From assembly GCA_015350385.1 (NCBI GenBank), contig WNKI01000001.1, forward strand, positions 9,975,118 to 10,039,117: a stretch of DNA of 64,000 nucleotides, read 5' to 3'. Below the pieces are notes generated by a model. It did no database searches and was not told where the DNA came from. It saw only the letters and a program-made list of their open reading frames with translations. The position numbers and the translations under genes were made by a program. The DNA comes from Aculops lycopersici (lineage: Eukaryota; Arthropoda; Arachnida; Trombidiformes; Eriophyidae). Position 1 is the stretch's first letter. Each line of letters opens with the position of its first letter. Of the stretch, positions 21,776 to 35,585 are shown in pieces.

Positions 21776-22518
21776 CTTGCTCCCTATCGACGGACTAGTT
21801 AATCAGTTGCATAAGTACGATTGTGACAGGGAAGTTGGGTGAAATTAGTGCGATTTTGACTGCAAGAACAAACTCTGGTTGGATTTGCAAGCTCGTCTCT
21901 TTTTCGGTGATGATGAGTCACTCGACTGCTCGCGAGATTGAAGTAGATCCTAAATCAGGATTGCAAATGCAACTGTTGACACTAAAAAAGTCGACGCTCT
22001 ATCAAGATGAACCAGTTTGGTTCGAGTGTTTGCTTGAGTTTTCTCGTGAATACAAACATTGTGGCCACTTGTTGCTGTCGAGTCGGCTGAGTTTAATGCG
22101 CTTGTGTCTCCTTTGGTCGGGCGAGCGCACGTCAGTGTGGCCACTTGTTGATTCAGTGGTCAACTCGGCTACTTTTTTGTTTCTAATACTTTGCAATAAT
22201 CCTCTATTGACTTTGGCTCGCCCGCCGAATCATCAGCAGCGAACATGAACTTTCTGACCCGACTGAAGTTGACCGGCGGATTGTCCCAGTTGCAATTTGC
22301 TCTATTTACTCGATCACTTTGTCCTCGGATTTTCAAATTATTTGCGTATACTTTGCGAAAGTTGTCCTTCGAGATGCTCTTTTTTGCTCAAAGAAAGTGA
22401 AATCTAGGTGAAATTTATAAGTCGCTCAAGTCTATGTGATAATTTTTCAGCTTGAAATAAAAGAGCTTGCCAATTATCAAGCTCGTGGTCGTTGTTGTTG
22501 TCCTCGAAAATAGTTCGA

Positions 22519-22734
22519 CTTAATGTGTGCGAACAACTCGAGATGTTGGCGCACATTAAGGTTTTTCAAGTAAAATTAACATTTGCCATGAAGTTTGTCG
22601 AGCTAACTGGCTAAATGGTTGCTAGATGATGAGCGGGCAGATAAGAATCTTCTCAATGTAAAGTGTCGTCTAGACGCTTTACATTAGTCCCAAAGAGGAA
22701 GCTTGAAAGATATTGTGGAATACAATATCTTCAA
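22519..22734 (+). repeat. Cluster of three short hairpins
   Basis: Hairpin 1: 22519-22535 with 22544-22560 (14 Watson-Crick pairs, one G-U, one mismatch; 8-nt loop). Hairpin 2: 22655-22665 with 22675-22685 (10 pairs plus one G-U; 9-nt loop). Hairpin 3: 22703-22716 with 22722-22734 (13 pairs, one bulge; 5-nt loop). Both wobble positions are G-U on the plus strand, which would favour a plus-strand RNA. Confidence 0.7.
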
Positions 22735-23758
22735 TCCATGCTGCTAGATAATGATCGACGGCAGTGAGACTCACCTGGTAGAAGTGTTTGCTTGTCTTCT
22801 TTTAGCGTGAAACGAAATAGAAATCAAGAATTAAGCAACGAAGGTGGATGGAGAGGGAGAGAAAAAAGTTAGCGATGACTGCCTCATCTGAACTCGAAAA
22901 TCGATCGAGCGCCTGGATTTGGTCCGATCAAAATAAGTGAGCAGCCATTTTTCGCGACGACAACAACAGCAGCAACATTAATGAAAAGTTGCAGCATGAT
23001 TCAAAGCAAAAGGCAAACTGCGCTTGTTGGTCATCCCGAGCGGTGACCTTGAGGTTACCAAGTTTCGCTACGCCGGCCTCTCACAAAGACATTGACAAGC
23101 TCAACACTAGTGACAGTGGCGTATTTTTCGAGGGTGCACAACAAGTGGTTGGCTTCTTATCCCGAGCAAACAATTCAACTTTTGTAGCGACACTGTTGCA
23201 GTTGTTTGTGTGAACGGAAACTCGACATCTACAGCTACAACCGCAACTGCAACTGCAACTACAAATACCAAGTTCATTTGTAGGACGGGGAGCAAGAGCG
23301 TAGTGGTTGTTGTACTCGCAGTTCCGTTAGTCTCTGCAGTTAGCTCTCCTGGCGCTTCCTTTTGGCTGCAACAGCAGGAGTAGCGAGAGGAACACAACAA
23401 TGACTTCATCTCTCGGTCGCGTCTAGTCAGGCTGCCAGCAAACAATTCAATTGGCTTCCTCTTACTCTCGCTTATTCTACTATCTTATCCATTCAACGCA
23501 TTGATCGGCGCGGAATGCTTTTATTGCCTCCATCCAGATACAAGAAGCCAGAGGGAGCGTCAAGCTGAGCGCAACAAACAAACAAACGAACCGTTGGAGT
23601 TCCTATTGGATCCAGGCAATCGATTGGCTGGCAGTTCAGGTTTTATTCGGTTGCAATTGAAAGTTGCATCGAGCATTAAGCACAAAGCGGCCACTAAACT
23701 CTTGCTTGGGCGAAACAATTGAATTTACATTGCAAAATTGACTCGCTCTCTCTTTCTC

Positions 23759-23786
23759 CAGTTGCCGCTTTAGGCAGCGGCAACTG
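23759..23786. repeat. Perfect hairpin, 11-bp arms, 6-nt loop
   Basis: Arms 23759-23769 and 23776-23786 are exact reverse complements. Confidence 0.85.
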
Positions 23787-23964
23787 AAAGGGGCGAGAGG
23801 AAAGCCGCTGGAGTGAGCAGAATCCATTGATCAATTTCGTGCTTTGGCTAACAAGCGAACGAAACTGGCACTTCCGTTGCGTAAGCGCTAAAAGTCCCCC
23901 TGCACGACTGGAATAAATCTCAGTGGGAACAGCTAGACTCGGGTCAGCCGCCTTCACCTGAAAC

Positions 23965-23983
23965 TCCGAAGGCAGCAACAACG

Positions 23984-24041
<58 letters not shown>
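23965..24041. repeat. (CAA)n microsatellite
   Basis: About 25 CAA units with one GAC interruption near the start. Confidence 0.97.
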
Positions 24042-24042
<1 letters not shown>

Positions 24043-24449
24043 AGGGAGCAATCGGCCAACAAACCCGTTAACAAGTGGCTGTTGCCTCGAGTTGCATCAT
24101 AAACGGCGCACGAGGTTACCGCTGCTTCTCCCTTTTCTCAGCTCGTTTCACTCGCCCAACTGCTCGAGACTGCTGAGTACTGGAAAGGTAGCAGGCAGCA
24201 ACTTCCGAAAAAGCGAGCCACTGAACAGAGCAGCGAAACTCGAGCGCTCAGGCGAACGAGCCACGCCAATCACAAGCACCTGTTGATGAACGAGCATATA
24301 ACAGGTAAAATATTGTGACGCTAGTTATGTGCTCCCTTACAGACTGAAGCCTCGGCGAAGCGGCGAGCCAACTTTACGTTTACGTTTACGGTTATTGTTA
24401 TTGTCTGTTTGTTATCCAAAATAACAACCGCGAAACAAACACAGCGACC

Positions 24450-24495
<46 letters not shown>

Positions 24496-24496
24496 A
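24450..24496. repeat. (CAA)n microsatellite
   Basis: About 15 uninterrupted CAA units. Confidence 0.97.
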
Positions 24497-25848
24497 ACTG
24501 CAACCGCTTACGAGCAATGGCAACGATGGCCAGTTAGTTATGATTCTTTCGTTCGGCCACCACAAGCGACTCGCGCTAGCTGATGGCTGATTGCCGTGTT
24601 TTGCGCTAAACGCCGCGCACAGGTAACTAACAAAACGAGCGTCACAGCAACAGGTGCACCCAATGGGGTTAAGGTTGTCTCTGGATTGCAGCCTCCGATT
24701 GTTTTGTTGTTGGCGCTTTTGGCCGATTGTTGCTCGCGCATTTCGATGAGCACGCATTAGCAGTGGTAGTGCTAGAGTTAGACATTAGCATTTTTATTGG
24801 AAAGTGAGTCAACTAGTTGGTTGGTAAGTTTGTTGGTGCTGCAAACTCTAGTTCACTGAGACCCATCGAGTTTCGCGTCTCTCAGAGCGACGAGTTATGT
24901 AACAGCAACCCGTTGGTCTCGCGCACTTGGAATTCCCCGTTGGTCTCCTAAACGACTCGGCATAATTTTGCCAGCTGTCGTGGCTCATGCGGCACACTGG
25001 CAAGCAGATGAATCAGATTCAACTTGCTGTTAATAAACCAAAAACAAAAACTACCACGAGGATCTGAGCTAAAAATCTCGCGAGCTGTTATCTCGAACCA
25101 TAGTCATAGTCACACGGGAAGGCGAGAGGCCAGACACAATGGGCGAAAGCGGCAACGTTTCAATCGGACTCAAGTGGCAAAGATCAAATCTCATCTTTGT
25201 AAGGCGACGAGTGGGTGGCGAGATCAGATCTTTCCATTGTGTTTGTGGCAACTTGGTGGACTCTAACCTAATGGCAGCCTCGTGGTGACTAAAGAGCTCA
25301 CCATGAAGTCTTATGAGCTCAGGGTAAATTGGATAGCTCAACAGGTTGTTTTCGTCCTCCAGATGAACTAATTATTCTATGAGGATAATCGATGATTCAA
25401 TCAATCGATAATCATTGGCGCTCTAGGTGAGCGGCAGAGAGAAAGAGTCAATAAAAAAACCAAGGCTCATAATGGGAAGTGAGGGGGAGCGTGGAACAGG
25501 TAAATATTGAAGCGAGCTAGACAAACCAGAGTGACGTAGCTTGTTGTTGCTGTTTTCTTTTTGTTTTTCCAACCTTTCTTTTTGTTATTCTCGTCCGGGA
25601 GTCAAAGGCAGCTGCAACAGTTTAGAAACTTTGGATAACTGCAAGTATCATTGAATATTCTAGCATCCAGTAGAAACTCTGAGGCTAGGGCAATAAAAAC
25701 ATCAGCACAAACACATCTAGTGAGAGCGAGAAAGTTTCTTCGCATGCAAATTTACCTGTCGGTGGACGATAGACGGCAATGGGCGAAGGGGCCACACACA
25801 GCAGCAGTGGCATTGGTCTTGGTGGCAGCAAAAGTACACAGGTAAACG

Positions 25849-25873
25849 CAACAACAACAACAACAACAACAAG
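25849..25873. repeat. (CAA)n microsatellite
   Basis: About 8 CAA units directly after a donor-like CAG|GTAAAC. Confidence 0.93.
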
Positions 25874-28800
25874 AGCTACATTGATGGCGGCCGCCGTCGT
25901 CGTCTCGACAGCAACCGGGAAGTTCATCTATCTCTCCAACTTCATTCTTCTTGTAGCAAGCGCCCCGTTAGTTGCGCTGCTCATAGACACACACTGTCCG
26001 TTTTATCGTCGCCACCATCATCCTTCCAGCAAAGCCACTGTTGCTGCCGCCGCTGATGTTGATCCTATTGGAGGCAGTCGCCATTTCACTTGACTCACTA
26101 TCGCTCTTTTATGCTCTCACTCCTTGCGGCTCCCTCATGGCAAATCCATAAACGAGCTGCCGGTTGGCTTGGTTAGTGCGAAAAGTCGACTTGTTTCACG
26201 ATTGCCATTAATTTCCAAGTCAAGTGGCCGCGCGCTTAGCTCCTGGGAATGAGATGAAAGCTGCGATGGTTCTACCGCTGCTGCTTCACCTGCCGCCAAC
26301 TTTACTGCCGGAGCAAACGGCGGCGAGTGTTTGAGTTTGGAATTCGCTCGTTATGAGCTCACCTGTTGCTGCATCCCAAGCGCCGGCATCAGGTGAGCGA
26401 GCGAGCGAGAGAGAGAGAGAGAGCAGCGGCAGTTGGAAGCTTGTGAGTCCACGAGCCGAGTGGTTGCGTCGGCCACTTTGATGCATCGCCGGCCAACCGA
26501 CTGGGACTAAAACTAAACCTACGAGATGGCAAGTCAACGAGCCAATTAGAATTGGCAAGCCGATGAGAATAAACCCTGGCCGGCATCTCGCGTCTTCGTT
26601 GGTGTCGCTCTCCCACACGATTGGACACGCCAACGGAGATGGCCACTCTTGGAGCTTGGGGCAAATTTTGGCGCTTGCCAGCTTGCTAGCTAGCCAACCA
26701 GCCACCGAGTAAAGGAAAGTTTACGACCAGCTGACCTCTTGAATAATGCGAACACTAGGCGACTGGCTAATTGATGGACGCCGAGGGCGAGCTAGCGGCT
26801 CGCAAACGGGCTGGAATTCCAGGAGGATAGATGATGAGCTAGTTAAGTGGACGGCGACGACTGCAATGACGTTGCTCGAGACTAAGATGGAAACCGCGAC
26901 GATGAAAGTCGAGCGGCAACTGGAAGTGGGACTTCGCCGATTGCCATTCGTCGCCGTTGTTGTTCTGCTCTTCATCTCTTCTGCTGTTGATCCTCATCCT
27001 CATCGTCTTCGTCTCCGTTTTCCTTGGCGACTGTACGCCTCGTGAGCCTGCGAAAATTGATATTTTTGCCAAGCTCATTGGCGGCAAGCTCGATTAGTTT
27101 GTGCCGCTCAGCAGACGTAACTCACCAACAGCGAGCTTCATCTACGCGGAAACGTCAACTCGCATATCGAGAAGTCAGTCTAAGCTGCCGGAGAGGCAAG
27201 CTAGTCAGTGAGTGAGTGAGAGCAATATTAGCTTGCTAGAAAGCGAAACGCAGAGAGCGAGATAAATACATGGCATCCGAGTGTCTGGCGACTGCTCGAC
27301 AAGCAAACGAAAATGATGCACGAGGCCAACTCATGCGAATTGCTATTCCCAGTTTAATTGCAATGGCAACGGCATCCAGAGAGTGAGTACAAAGAGTGCA
27401 ACAATGTGTTGCGCCATATGCACTCACTTTGGTGGTCTCGCCAAACTCTCGCTCCCCTCTGCGCCCATCGCGAGAGTTTTTCTGTTGCTAATTTCAACTC
27501 GCCGTCGGAAGCTAAAGGACAAGACAGGCCGACGGATTACATATCATCATTGATGCTACTCTTTATTCCTGTTGCTCACACTCGTGCTACAGAATACACT
27601 TGAGGCGCCCCAAAGTCAACGGGCCAAATTGGACTCAGCTCTAAGTGAAACTCAGCGCTAGACTTGGCGCCAAGCTTGTTGCTCGTTTGTCAAAAGTCAT
27701 TCGGCGCTCTCCTTAAATTTTGTTGGCTACACCACAGCGAGCGCAAGTTAACGGGATTTTGACTAAACCTTCCGCATCATAATCACTGCTCATGTCACTA
27801 CTTTGCGCCACGGAACTAGCCAACCAGCAAGCGAAACAGCCGAGCGCAAACTGATTGCCTCAAAGTCCAATGATCCGTTCGGCCAGCTTAACGGCCAGAC
27901 GCCACGAGGCAGCTGCCCGCCCGTTTGCCTGGCCACACTATTAGCTTGCCACTGGCGTTCGTCGCTTTGAAAGCCGCCTAGTCAAGTGGAGCAACGAGAT
28001 AATGAATGAATTTGACGCCCAACATGAGCAATGTTCAGGTTCAGTTTGCCACTAATACTAAGCTCGCTTATTGAGCGGCTTTCGTGAGGTGTAACTCAAA
28101 TTACTTGCGACGCGCCGAGTCTCGAGCGCCGAGTTGACCCACTGAGCCAACGAGCCGACCGGCCCTTTTTGCACGCGGGGTCGTCGGCTTTGCCTCTTTC
28201 CCCATCCATTCATCTCACTCCTTCCCCTTGCTTTACTCTCCAAAGTTTATGATCACTTTTGACACCAAGACTAAGCAAACTTTTCTTTTTCTTCTTCTCT
28301 ATTGGATAAATAAATGGTCTTGGTTTCGGTTCGCTTAGTTTGGCCAACGAAACTTACAGGTGGACACCTGAATGCGCAACACAAAAAAATCATGCTGTTC
28401 GATCGAGACTTACCTCAGTTGACTAATTTTTTGGTCTTGTAGTCGTCAATCTTGCCGCTCTCTTCGAGGTCTTGACGCTTTGGTCTTGGCACTTGGGGAG
28501 TTTTTTCTTTTGAGTTTTCTCAAGCTTGTCTCTAGTTTTTTAGAATTCCGTTTGGAGCTCTAATGATAAATTAAAATTTGGCTTGTCTTATCTGATTGTC
28601 TAGCTCTCGTGTCTTGATTTGCCGAGTCAGTCCTTTGAGTTATTCGTGGAAATTTCAACAAGCTGATTGCTCATTGGATCAAGATTCAATTTGCAGGCTT
28701 GAAATCAGTTCGCTTGTCAAGGATTAAAAGTTTTGTCATTAGTATTAGTATTTCCCCCCTAATAATGTAACCCAATCGGGTTGCCTGTTGCTGCTTTATG

Positions 28801-31800
28801 GTCGGTTCGTGTTGTTGCCAATCGTGCTGCTGGTTGGCGAATGAGTGACGCAAGTCGCGGTCTCTGCATTAGCAGTTTTTCTTTAGCTAAAAATTAAGCG
28901 CATGCGCAGCGATTGGGCACAAAAGGATCCGTTCTCTCTCGTTTGGCTCCGCCAATAGAAAGGCCACCTCTCACGCCTCCTGGCGGCAAAACTCTCGTCC
29001 TCAACTCCACTAAAATTGAGTTTGAGTTACATCTCAATTGTGCAGATTTAAACGGAAGCTTGCCAATGGCAACGGCGACTGAGAAGTGCCACGATTCGTG
29101 GCTTTGCGAACGACAATGCAACAGCAGCGATGGCAATCACAGCACCAATAGAAAGGAGCTACAGGTGGCTGCTGCGACGCGACTACGCTGCAACGCAATG
29201 CAACCCAGCCTGACGCCAAGGCAAGTGGACCAAATTCACAGCTACCATTTTCTTTCTTTCTCCCCATCCCCATCTCCCTATTTTTCGCTTGCTTGGCCGA
29301 CCGAGAAAAAGTTGTCCTTGGTTGTTTCGGCGAGCTAGCTGGCGCATCCATCTCCCTCGGCCGGCATCTCCAATCTCAGCATCGATCGCCGCCGACAAGC
29401 GAGACAGTCGCTTGCCAGCTGAAACGGCCGAGAGATTTGGCCACTAGACAGGCAACAGGTTGTGGTGCGTCTGTTTCGGGCTTAACCCTTCCACTCGCTC
29501 CGAACGTTCGAGGCAAAAGTGGCGTCGGCAGCAAACGATTTGCAGCGGCGGCAGCTACAGTGGCGTCGGACGAGGATTGGGCTCATAGTAAGTGAAACAG
29601 AAAATCTATCTGTTGCTCGGGCGGCCAGGTATGGCGGCCGCAGCAGCAATTCAATGACATTCGCTCGGGCGATTGGCAGTCTCGGCGACGGCTGCTGCTG
29701 TGACAGCAAATACACTGGCGCCAGCCACTTGTTGTCGTCGCTGCCAACAAAGCCAGTGGTTGGATTTTCGAGGACAAGTGGTTGTCTCTGGCTCTAATGC
29801 GCTTGTCCATGTATTTCTGCTCTGTATGCCGCCACCACCAACGCCAACATACAGAGTAAAACTGGAGATAGAAAATACCCGACGTTGCTGAGGCTGCAAC
29901 AACATAACAGGACACTCGGCGTTGGTGGTGGAGGTAGTGGTGGCGGTGCAATAATAGCAACACAGTATTTTTGCCAGTCAGTCAGACAAGAGAGCGAGCG
30001 AGCGAGCGAGTCGATCGCACACAATGGGAGCCACTTGTTGCTCTTTGGCCATCGTGGTCGTCATCGCTGTTGCCACAAGCTAAAGCGGCGCAACTACCTG
30101 TCGCTCACTCTCTCGCTAGCTCTAATCTCTCACTCTCTCTCTCTCTCTCTATCTCCCTCTTTCTTACCTTGTGAGTATCGTTGGCGCTCGAGTTTCTTCC
30201 TCGCGTCCGCCTCTCGGGTTTGTGTTGTCGTCGCCATCGTTGTTTTCGTGTTTGCGGCCATGAAATTGAACAACTTCTCTAATCGACAGAGAGACAATTG
30301 CGTAACGTTGAGCCGGTAGAAGAGGCAGTTTCAAGTGCAGTCTCAGCTTCGATTGCTCACCGACCGGCCGACCGGCCGGCCGGCCAAAAACAACCAGAGC
30401 CAGCGATTCGCTCGCCTGGCTGCCCATTTGAGTGGCACTGCTGCAGTAATATTCCGACGAAACGCAACCAGCAACAGGTTGGCTCATCGAGTCCAACTGA
30501 ATGGACTCAATGGGTCGCAACGAGCAACAAGTGGCCAGCTCGCAAGTGGTTGGCGATTGATCCGATCCTCTTTTTTGGATCCACACTCTCGACGCACTCG
30601 GGGACCTTGAAAATTGCTGGGACTTTTCTCGTCTGCAAATCGCGTGGTTAGCTCAATCAAAGTTTGAGGGAGATTGCATTAAACTTTAGATTTTCCCCAT
30701 CTAAAAACACAGCAAAAATCTTGCGAGAAAACGAGATAGAGAAAGAGAGTCTCGTGTGGAAATCGATTTTTTCCAAGCTCCATCCTCGTGTTTCAATTGT
30801 TGCCTTTGATTCCGAAAATTGCTATGGGCTAGGTAAACTGAGACAAGAGAAGGGAACGGAAAATCCAGGCTAAAATAACACACCAACCAAATTCGTGCAC
30901 AAACCAACCGACATCACGAAAAGACTCGATAGAAGCGTCGACAAGTGAACTCTCTCTGAATTTGATTTTCCATTCGAGCAACTTGCTGTTGGTTTTATGT
31001 TACAACGAAACAAGCGCGACCACAATGAACAATTGATTTTGCTTGCAAGTTGCTGGCGTATCCTTGCGTTTCGTTTCGTTTCGTTGCAGCAGAATTTAGG
31101 CCACCGGCAAAATTTTGCTAGCCATTGAGAAGAAAGAGCAGCAAAAAAGTGAATGAAATTTTGGGACGTTATTCACGATCATCATGTTTTGTGAGTTGTC
31201 GGCTTGAGTGCGAAGTCTCAAAACTAAAAGCAAGAGATTTGTTTGGGTTCATTGGCGCAGTGGCAGCGGCGAGAGGAACAAGGAATCTAGCAAGCGGAAT
31301 GTCTCTCTTTAAATTTGGATTCTTGTTTCGAAAGATTGACTGGCCAAAAAGTTTGGTTCTACTCTTGGTTCTAGTGGCAGCGAGAAATAACATTTTCGAA
31401 CAAAACCAAACCGAGCCACCTCTAGGGGCGAGCGGAATGCGGAACTGGCAACCAAATCCGACTGGCCAAAAGTTAGTGCTCGAGCCGAAAAACGCGCTAA
31501 AAACCTTGAGCAAGTTTCTCGTGCCACCTGAATAAGAGTAGTGGTCGCCTTGGGTGCTACTAGACAGGAGATTAACTCGTCGCCTCGTTCCAATGTTGGC
31601 TGGCTGGACTACTTGACTGCTCACTTGGCTCTCTTGAGCTTTCCAAGTATGAGTTAGTGTCGCCCATTTGGCTGGCTGGTTGCCGGTGGTCGTGAATTGA
31701 GCAGGTAGAGCGTGGCAACAGGTGCGAGTTGCGCGCGCTGAGTGCTCTGCGGTTTCTCTCAACTTTTGCACTGTTCTCTTGTGCTCGCTAACTGAGAAGC

Positions 31801-32132
31801 ACTAACTCTCCGTTTCAAGCAACTCGGCTGCCACTAAGAGACGAGACCAAACCAGAGTCAGCTTATAAAGAACTGATAAAGAGACGGCGACAGACGCAAG
31901 TGGCCTGGACCAAATTCATGCACGAACTCAACAAAGCTGCTGCAATCTTTCTCGTTAGTTTTAACTCTAGCCACCTGAAAGCCGTAACCCCAACGAGCCT
32001 ACGACAAGTGACCGGCGAGTGAGAAAGCTAAAAATGAACCCAGAGTCTGAGAGCAGAACACAATGCACTGCAGTCTGGTGTCGTGTAGATATGCACCAAG
32101 TAATGAGTCGGCAAGCTAGCAGCCAAAAGCTA

Positions 32133-32156
32133 CTAGCTAGCTAGCTAGCTAGCTGG
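32133..32156. repeat. (CTAG)n self-complementary repeat
   Basis: Five to six CTAG units; the unit is its own reverse complement, so the tract is a perfect palindrome. Confidence 0.93.
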
Positions 32157-35100
32157 CTCGTTGAGCGAGAGTTGTCACAGTGCAAAAGTGTCTCGCGAGT
32201 TCGTTTCAAATTTCAGAGATAGAGTAGAAACGGGGAGTAACTGATAGCCAAGCTGGGCGAATGGAAAATAGAAAGAGAGAAGGCGAATTTATTCTGTCGC
32301 CAACAAAAACAACAATTGCCAACTTTGAGCTCTGGAATGGGAAATTCGAGCCCGAGACTTTAGTTTTGAGCCTGTGGAGGCGATAAAATCCAACTCGTTA
32401 GTGTCGCCGCTGGTCCACCTGTTGGCCAGCTAGCTAGCTGGCAAGCTAGCCGGTTGGGCAAAGAACTTGGAAGCGAGAGGCAATGTTTAATTCCAGTCAC
32501 TCTACTTGCTGTCTCTAGAATAACTTTGCACTCAAATTTGTCTCGCAAACTCTGAAACTGTCATAAGGTAGCTCATGCAAATCATTACTCGGCACTGCTA
32601 CCTGTTGACTCGATTGCCACCACTGAATTGTCAGCCTGGATATTATTACCGGCGACCATGATCATGCTTGTCATAGGCTCTCGCTTCAAAATCGAAATCA
32701 GCGGCAACCACTATGCAATCGTGCGTCAGCAGACCTTTTTTACTTCGATCGTCTTTGTGCAACGTAAATTGATCGCAACATGGCGCCCGGTTTTGGATCA
32801 GACGGTTAGCTGGGCGTCCACTTGTTGCCAACCCAACTGGTCACTCACAGTGCAAACAACCTAACAGCTGATTTATTGGTCAAGTGGTCAGTGAGTCGTC
32901 GAGTTTCTCCTCTGACTTCTTCCGCTCGAGTCAAAGTTTGAACGAATAAAACTGAACCTCTACTTTGGACAACTCGATGAAAGTGAATGAGAGCATCCGC
33001 CCTCTTTGAGCAAGCTCATAAGTGCCACTAACTAACTGACTGTGAAGGGCGGCCAATTGAAATCCTATTGACTCCTATCCACTTGGCGCGCAAGCGCTTC
33101 AGGAAGTCGGGCAAGCGGAAGCAACAAGCGAGCGCTCGTGTTGCTTTCCATTGATCAGCAAGAGGCGACGACAACAATGGCCACTAACTCGCCCACCGTT
33201 TCCAGGTTTCTCAACCAACCGCCGGCCATCCGTTCAGCGGTTGTCTAGCTGAATGTACTTGCCGGCGCCGGATGCGAGCGTCAATCCTTTTCCGCTCTGC
33301 CGTTTGCCTCTTCCGCTCTGCCCAACGTGGTGGTGGTCGTCGTTGTCGGCCGCTCGAGGGGATGTGGCACAAACTGCAACCCATTCGCTGCGATGTTGTC
33401 TGAGGCGCGAGCAAAGTCTCAACGGGCTGCCGATTAATCTGATTTATGTGCGAAGGCGCGAGCTCAAACAGGTAGTCGTGGTGGTGGTCGTCATCATCAT
33501 CATCATCTATCCGTTGTCGTCCTTTGCAAGGGCTCCTGTCTTTTAGTCCATTGGCTCAACGTTGAAAAGTTAAGAAGCGCGAAATTTAACAACTCAAAAC
33601 TTGTCCACTTTCTTTACTCAAACTGGATATCGCCACCATCGTCGACGTCGACGTCGTCATCATCATAATCGAAACTCTAGCTTCGCACTACCCCAACTAG
33701 TGGGCCTTGTTGACTGCCTAACGTTACAATTAAAGTCACAATAGTTGAACACATTGAACAACCTGTCAACTTGAACTACGCGAGCAAGTTAAGAGAGATA
33801 AGCGAGAGACTCGAGCTCGTTAGTATTTGTATGTCTCTTTGGTTTCGCCTTCCGGCCGGCAAATTAGCGCCTAATTTCCGCCAACAAACGGAGCAACCTG
33901 TAAGTCGGTTTGTTTGTTTGTTTGCTCGCTCTCTTGCTTGTCTTTTCACATTCACATTCACCAGCAGCGAGTTAACTGACTCGACCCGACGACCAAAAGG
34001 CTGACGCTCGCTGGACGTGAAATGGGAGCAAACAAGTCGCATTAGTGGAACCACTGAGAGTTGCGCAAGCCGCAAACAAGTGCCGCCATTCAAATGACAC
34101 ACTCGTTGTCGCTTCCACTGACTTCCACTAGCAGCAACCCGTCGACAGTTAGCTCACCTTGATCTCTTGGTCCGCGAGAGAGGTGCGCAGGTGAGCTGAA
34201 CCTGAGCCGACTGTTCATGTTATCTGAACCTGAAGAGGACGGCAGCAACGATAACAACAACAACAACACAGGCAACCAAATGGACAGCGAGATGAGGAGC
34301 AAGCCAGACAGCAAAGAGGGAAAAAACTGAATGAAAGCCTCAACTCTTTTCCGCCTGGAACTCAATTTGACCAACAAGATCCAGCAACAACTCGTTTCCT
34401 TCTATTTCCATTTTCTGTGTCAGTTGGTCAGCAACAACGACGACGATAGAGGCAAGCAAACATCAACAGGTGGCCACTGTGCAAAGCACACAGAAAGACA
34501 CGACACAAGCGGCGACGGCGGTGCCAGAAGCGAGCAACAGAAACAGCAAGTATCTACGTGGGAGAAGCCAGTTGGCCGGCAGCGGCACAAGCCAACTGGA
34601 CTAGCTTGCCAGCTAGTCAGTCGGTTGGTTAGCCTCACCAAAGTCAACCCTACTCGTTGGCAATGGAAGTTGATGCGCCGACAAGCAAAGCAGCTTTTGT
34701 GAAAGCCAACTTTTGCGCTGGTAATTGTTGGCGCAACTTCCACTTGTTGCTGCCTCACTCTCTGTAAGTTTTCACCCGGTAGAGTTATTATTATTATTTT
34801 TTTCAATCTCATTACTTCTTTGCCGTCCACTTTCCGTTGGTCTCGCTCTCAGTTCGACTTCTAATTTAGTTTTAACCTCGACAAAGACTGCGAAGACCAC
34901 GACGAACACTGCGAGGGGAGTTCAAGTGCTCGATTTGAGTGTCCATTCGTTCATTACGTAGTTGCGTCTCTTTTCCAGTGACCAACCTGCCAATCAACCA
35001 ACCAACCGACTGACTGATGGAACTTGAAATGATGGTTAGCTAGGAACAACAACCAAAAACCTGTTGCTTCTCCCAAGTGGAGAGACGGACGTCATCGAGG

Positions 35101-35554
35101 GCGCAACATCATTGTTTTGGCCTTGCCACTGTTGCCCCGCTACAACAGGCCACGCCAATGGGGCGCTCGCTACGCCCTCGCACAGGAAGTCCCTCGTTCA
35201 GCTGGCTGACGAGGAGGAGATTTATTGCTCGTGCAACTCAAGCTGACAGCATAGCTCAAGCTGACACAAAACAACACCGACAACTACAACAAGCAAAAAC
35301 GATGACAACAACCACAACAAGCAGGTCGCGCCGTGCGCTGGTCAAGTGCGTGTCTGCGTGGGCCACTTCTTTTGGGGCGAGATTAGTGCGCTTTTGTCCC
35401 TTGTGGATGTAGAGATGGGCGCGCACAAATTTTGCAATTGCAAATAACAATCCAAGTGTCAGGTTGCAAATCCAATTTATCAGGTGTAATTCCCTTTTTG
35501 AATTGGTGTAATTGTTGCCGTCACAACTAAAGCAAAGGATAGAGAGAAAGAGAA

Positions 35555-35585
35555 GTTCAAGTTTGAGTTTGAGTTTGAGTTTGAA
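35555..35585. repeat. (GAGTTT)n hexamer repeat
   Basis: About five units of a GAGTTT-type hexamer. Confidence 0.9.

Noticed and set aside
24225..24303. Plus-strand open segment (AQANEPRQSQAPVDERAYN) ending in AACAG|GTAAAA
   Set aside because: No pyrimidine tract, no partner exons, and such open stretches are common in this stop-poor sequence.
23965..25873. CAA repeats as polyglutamine or polythreonine coding regions
   Set aside because: The flanks lack a coherent frame, start codon or splice signals, and the repeats are pure CAA rather than mixed codons; treated as microsatellites.
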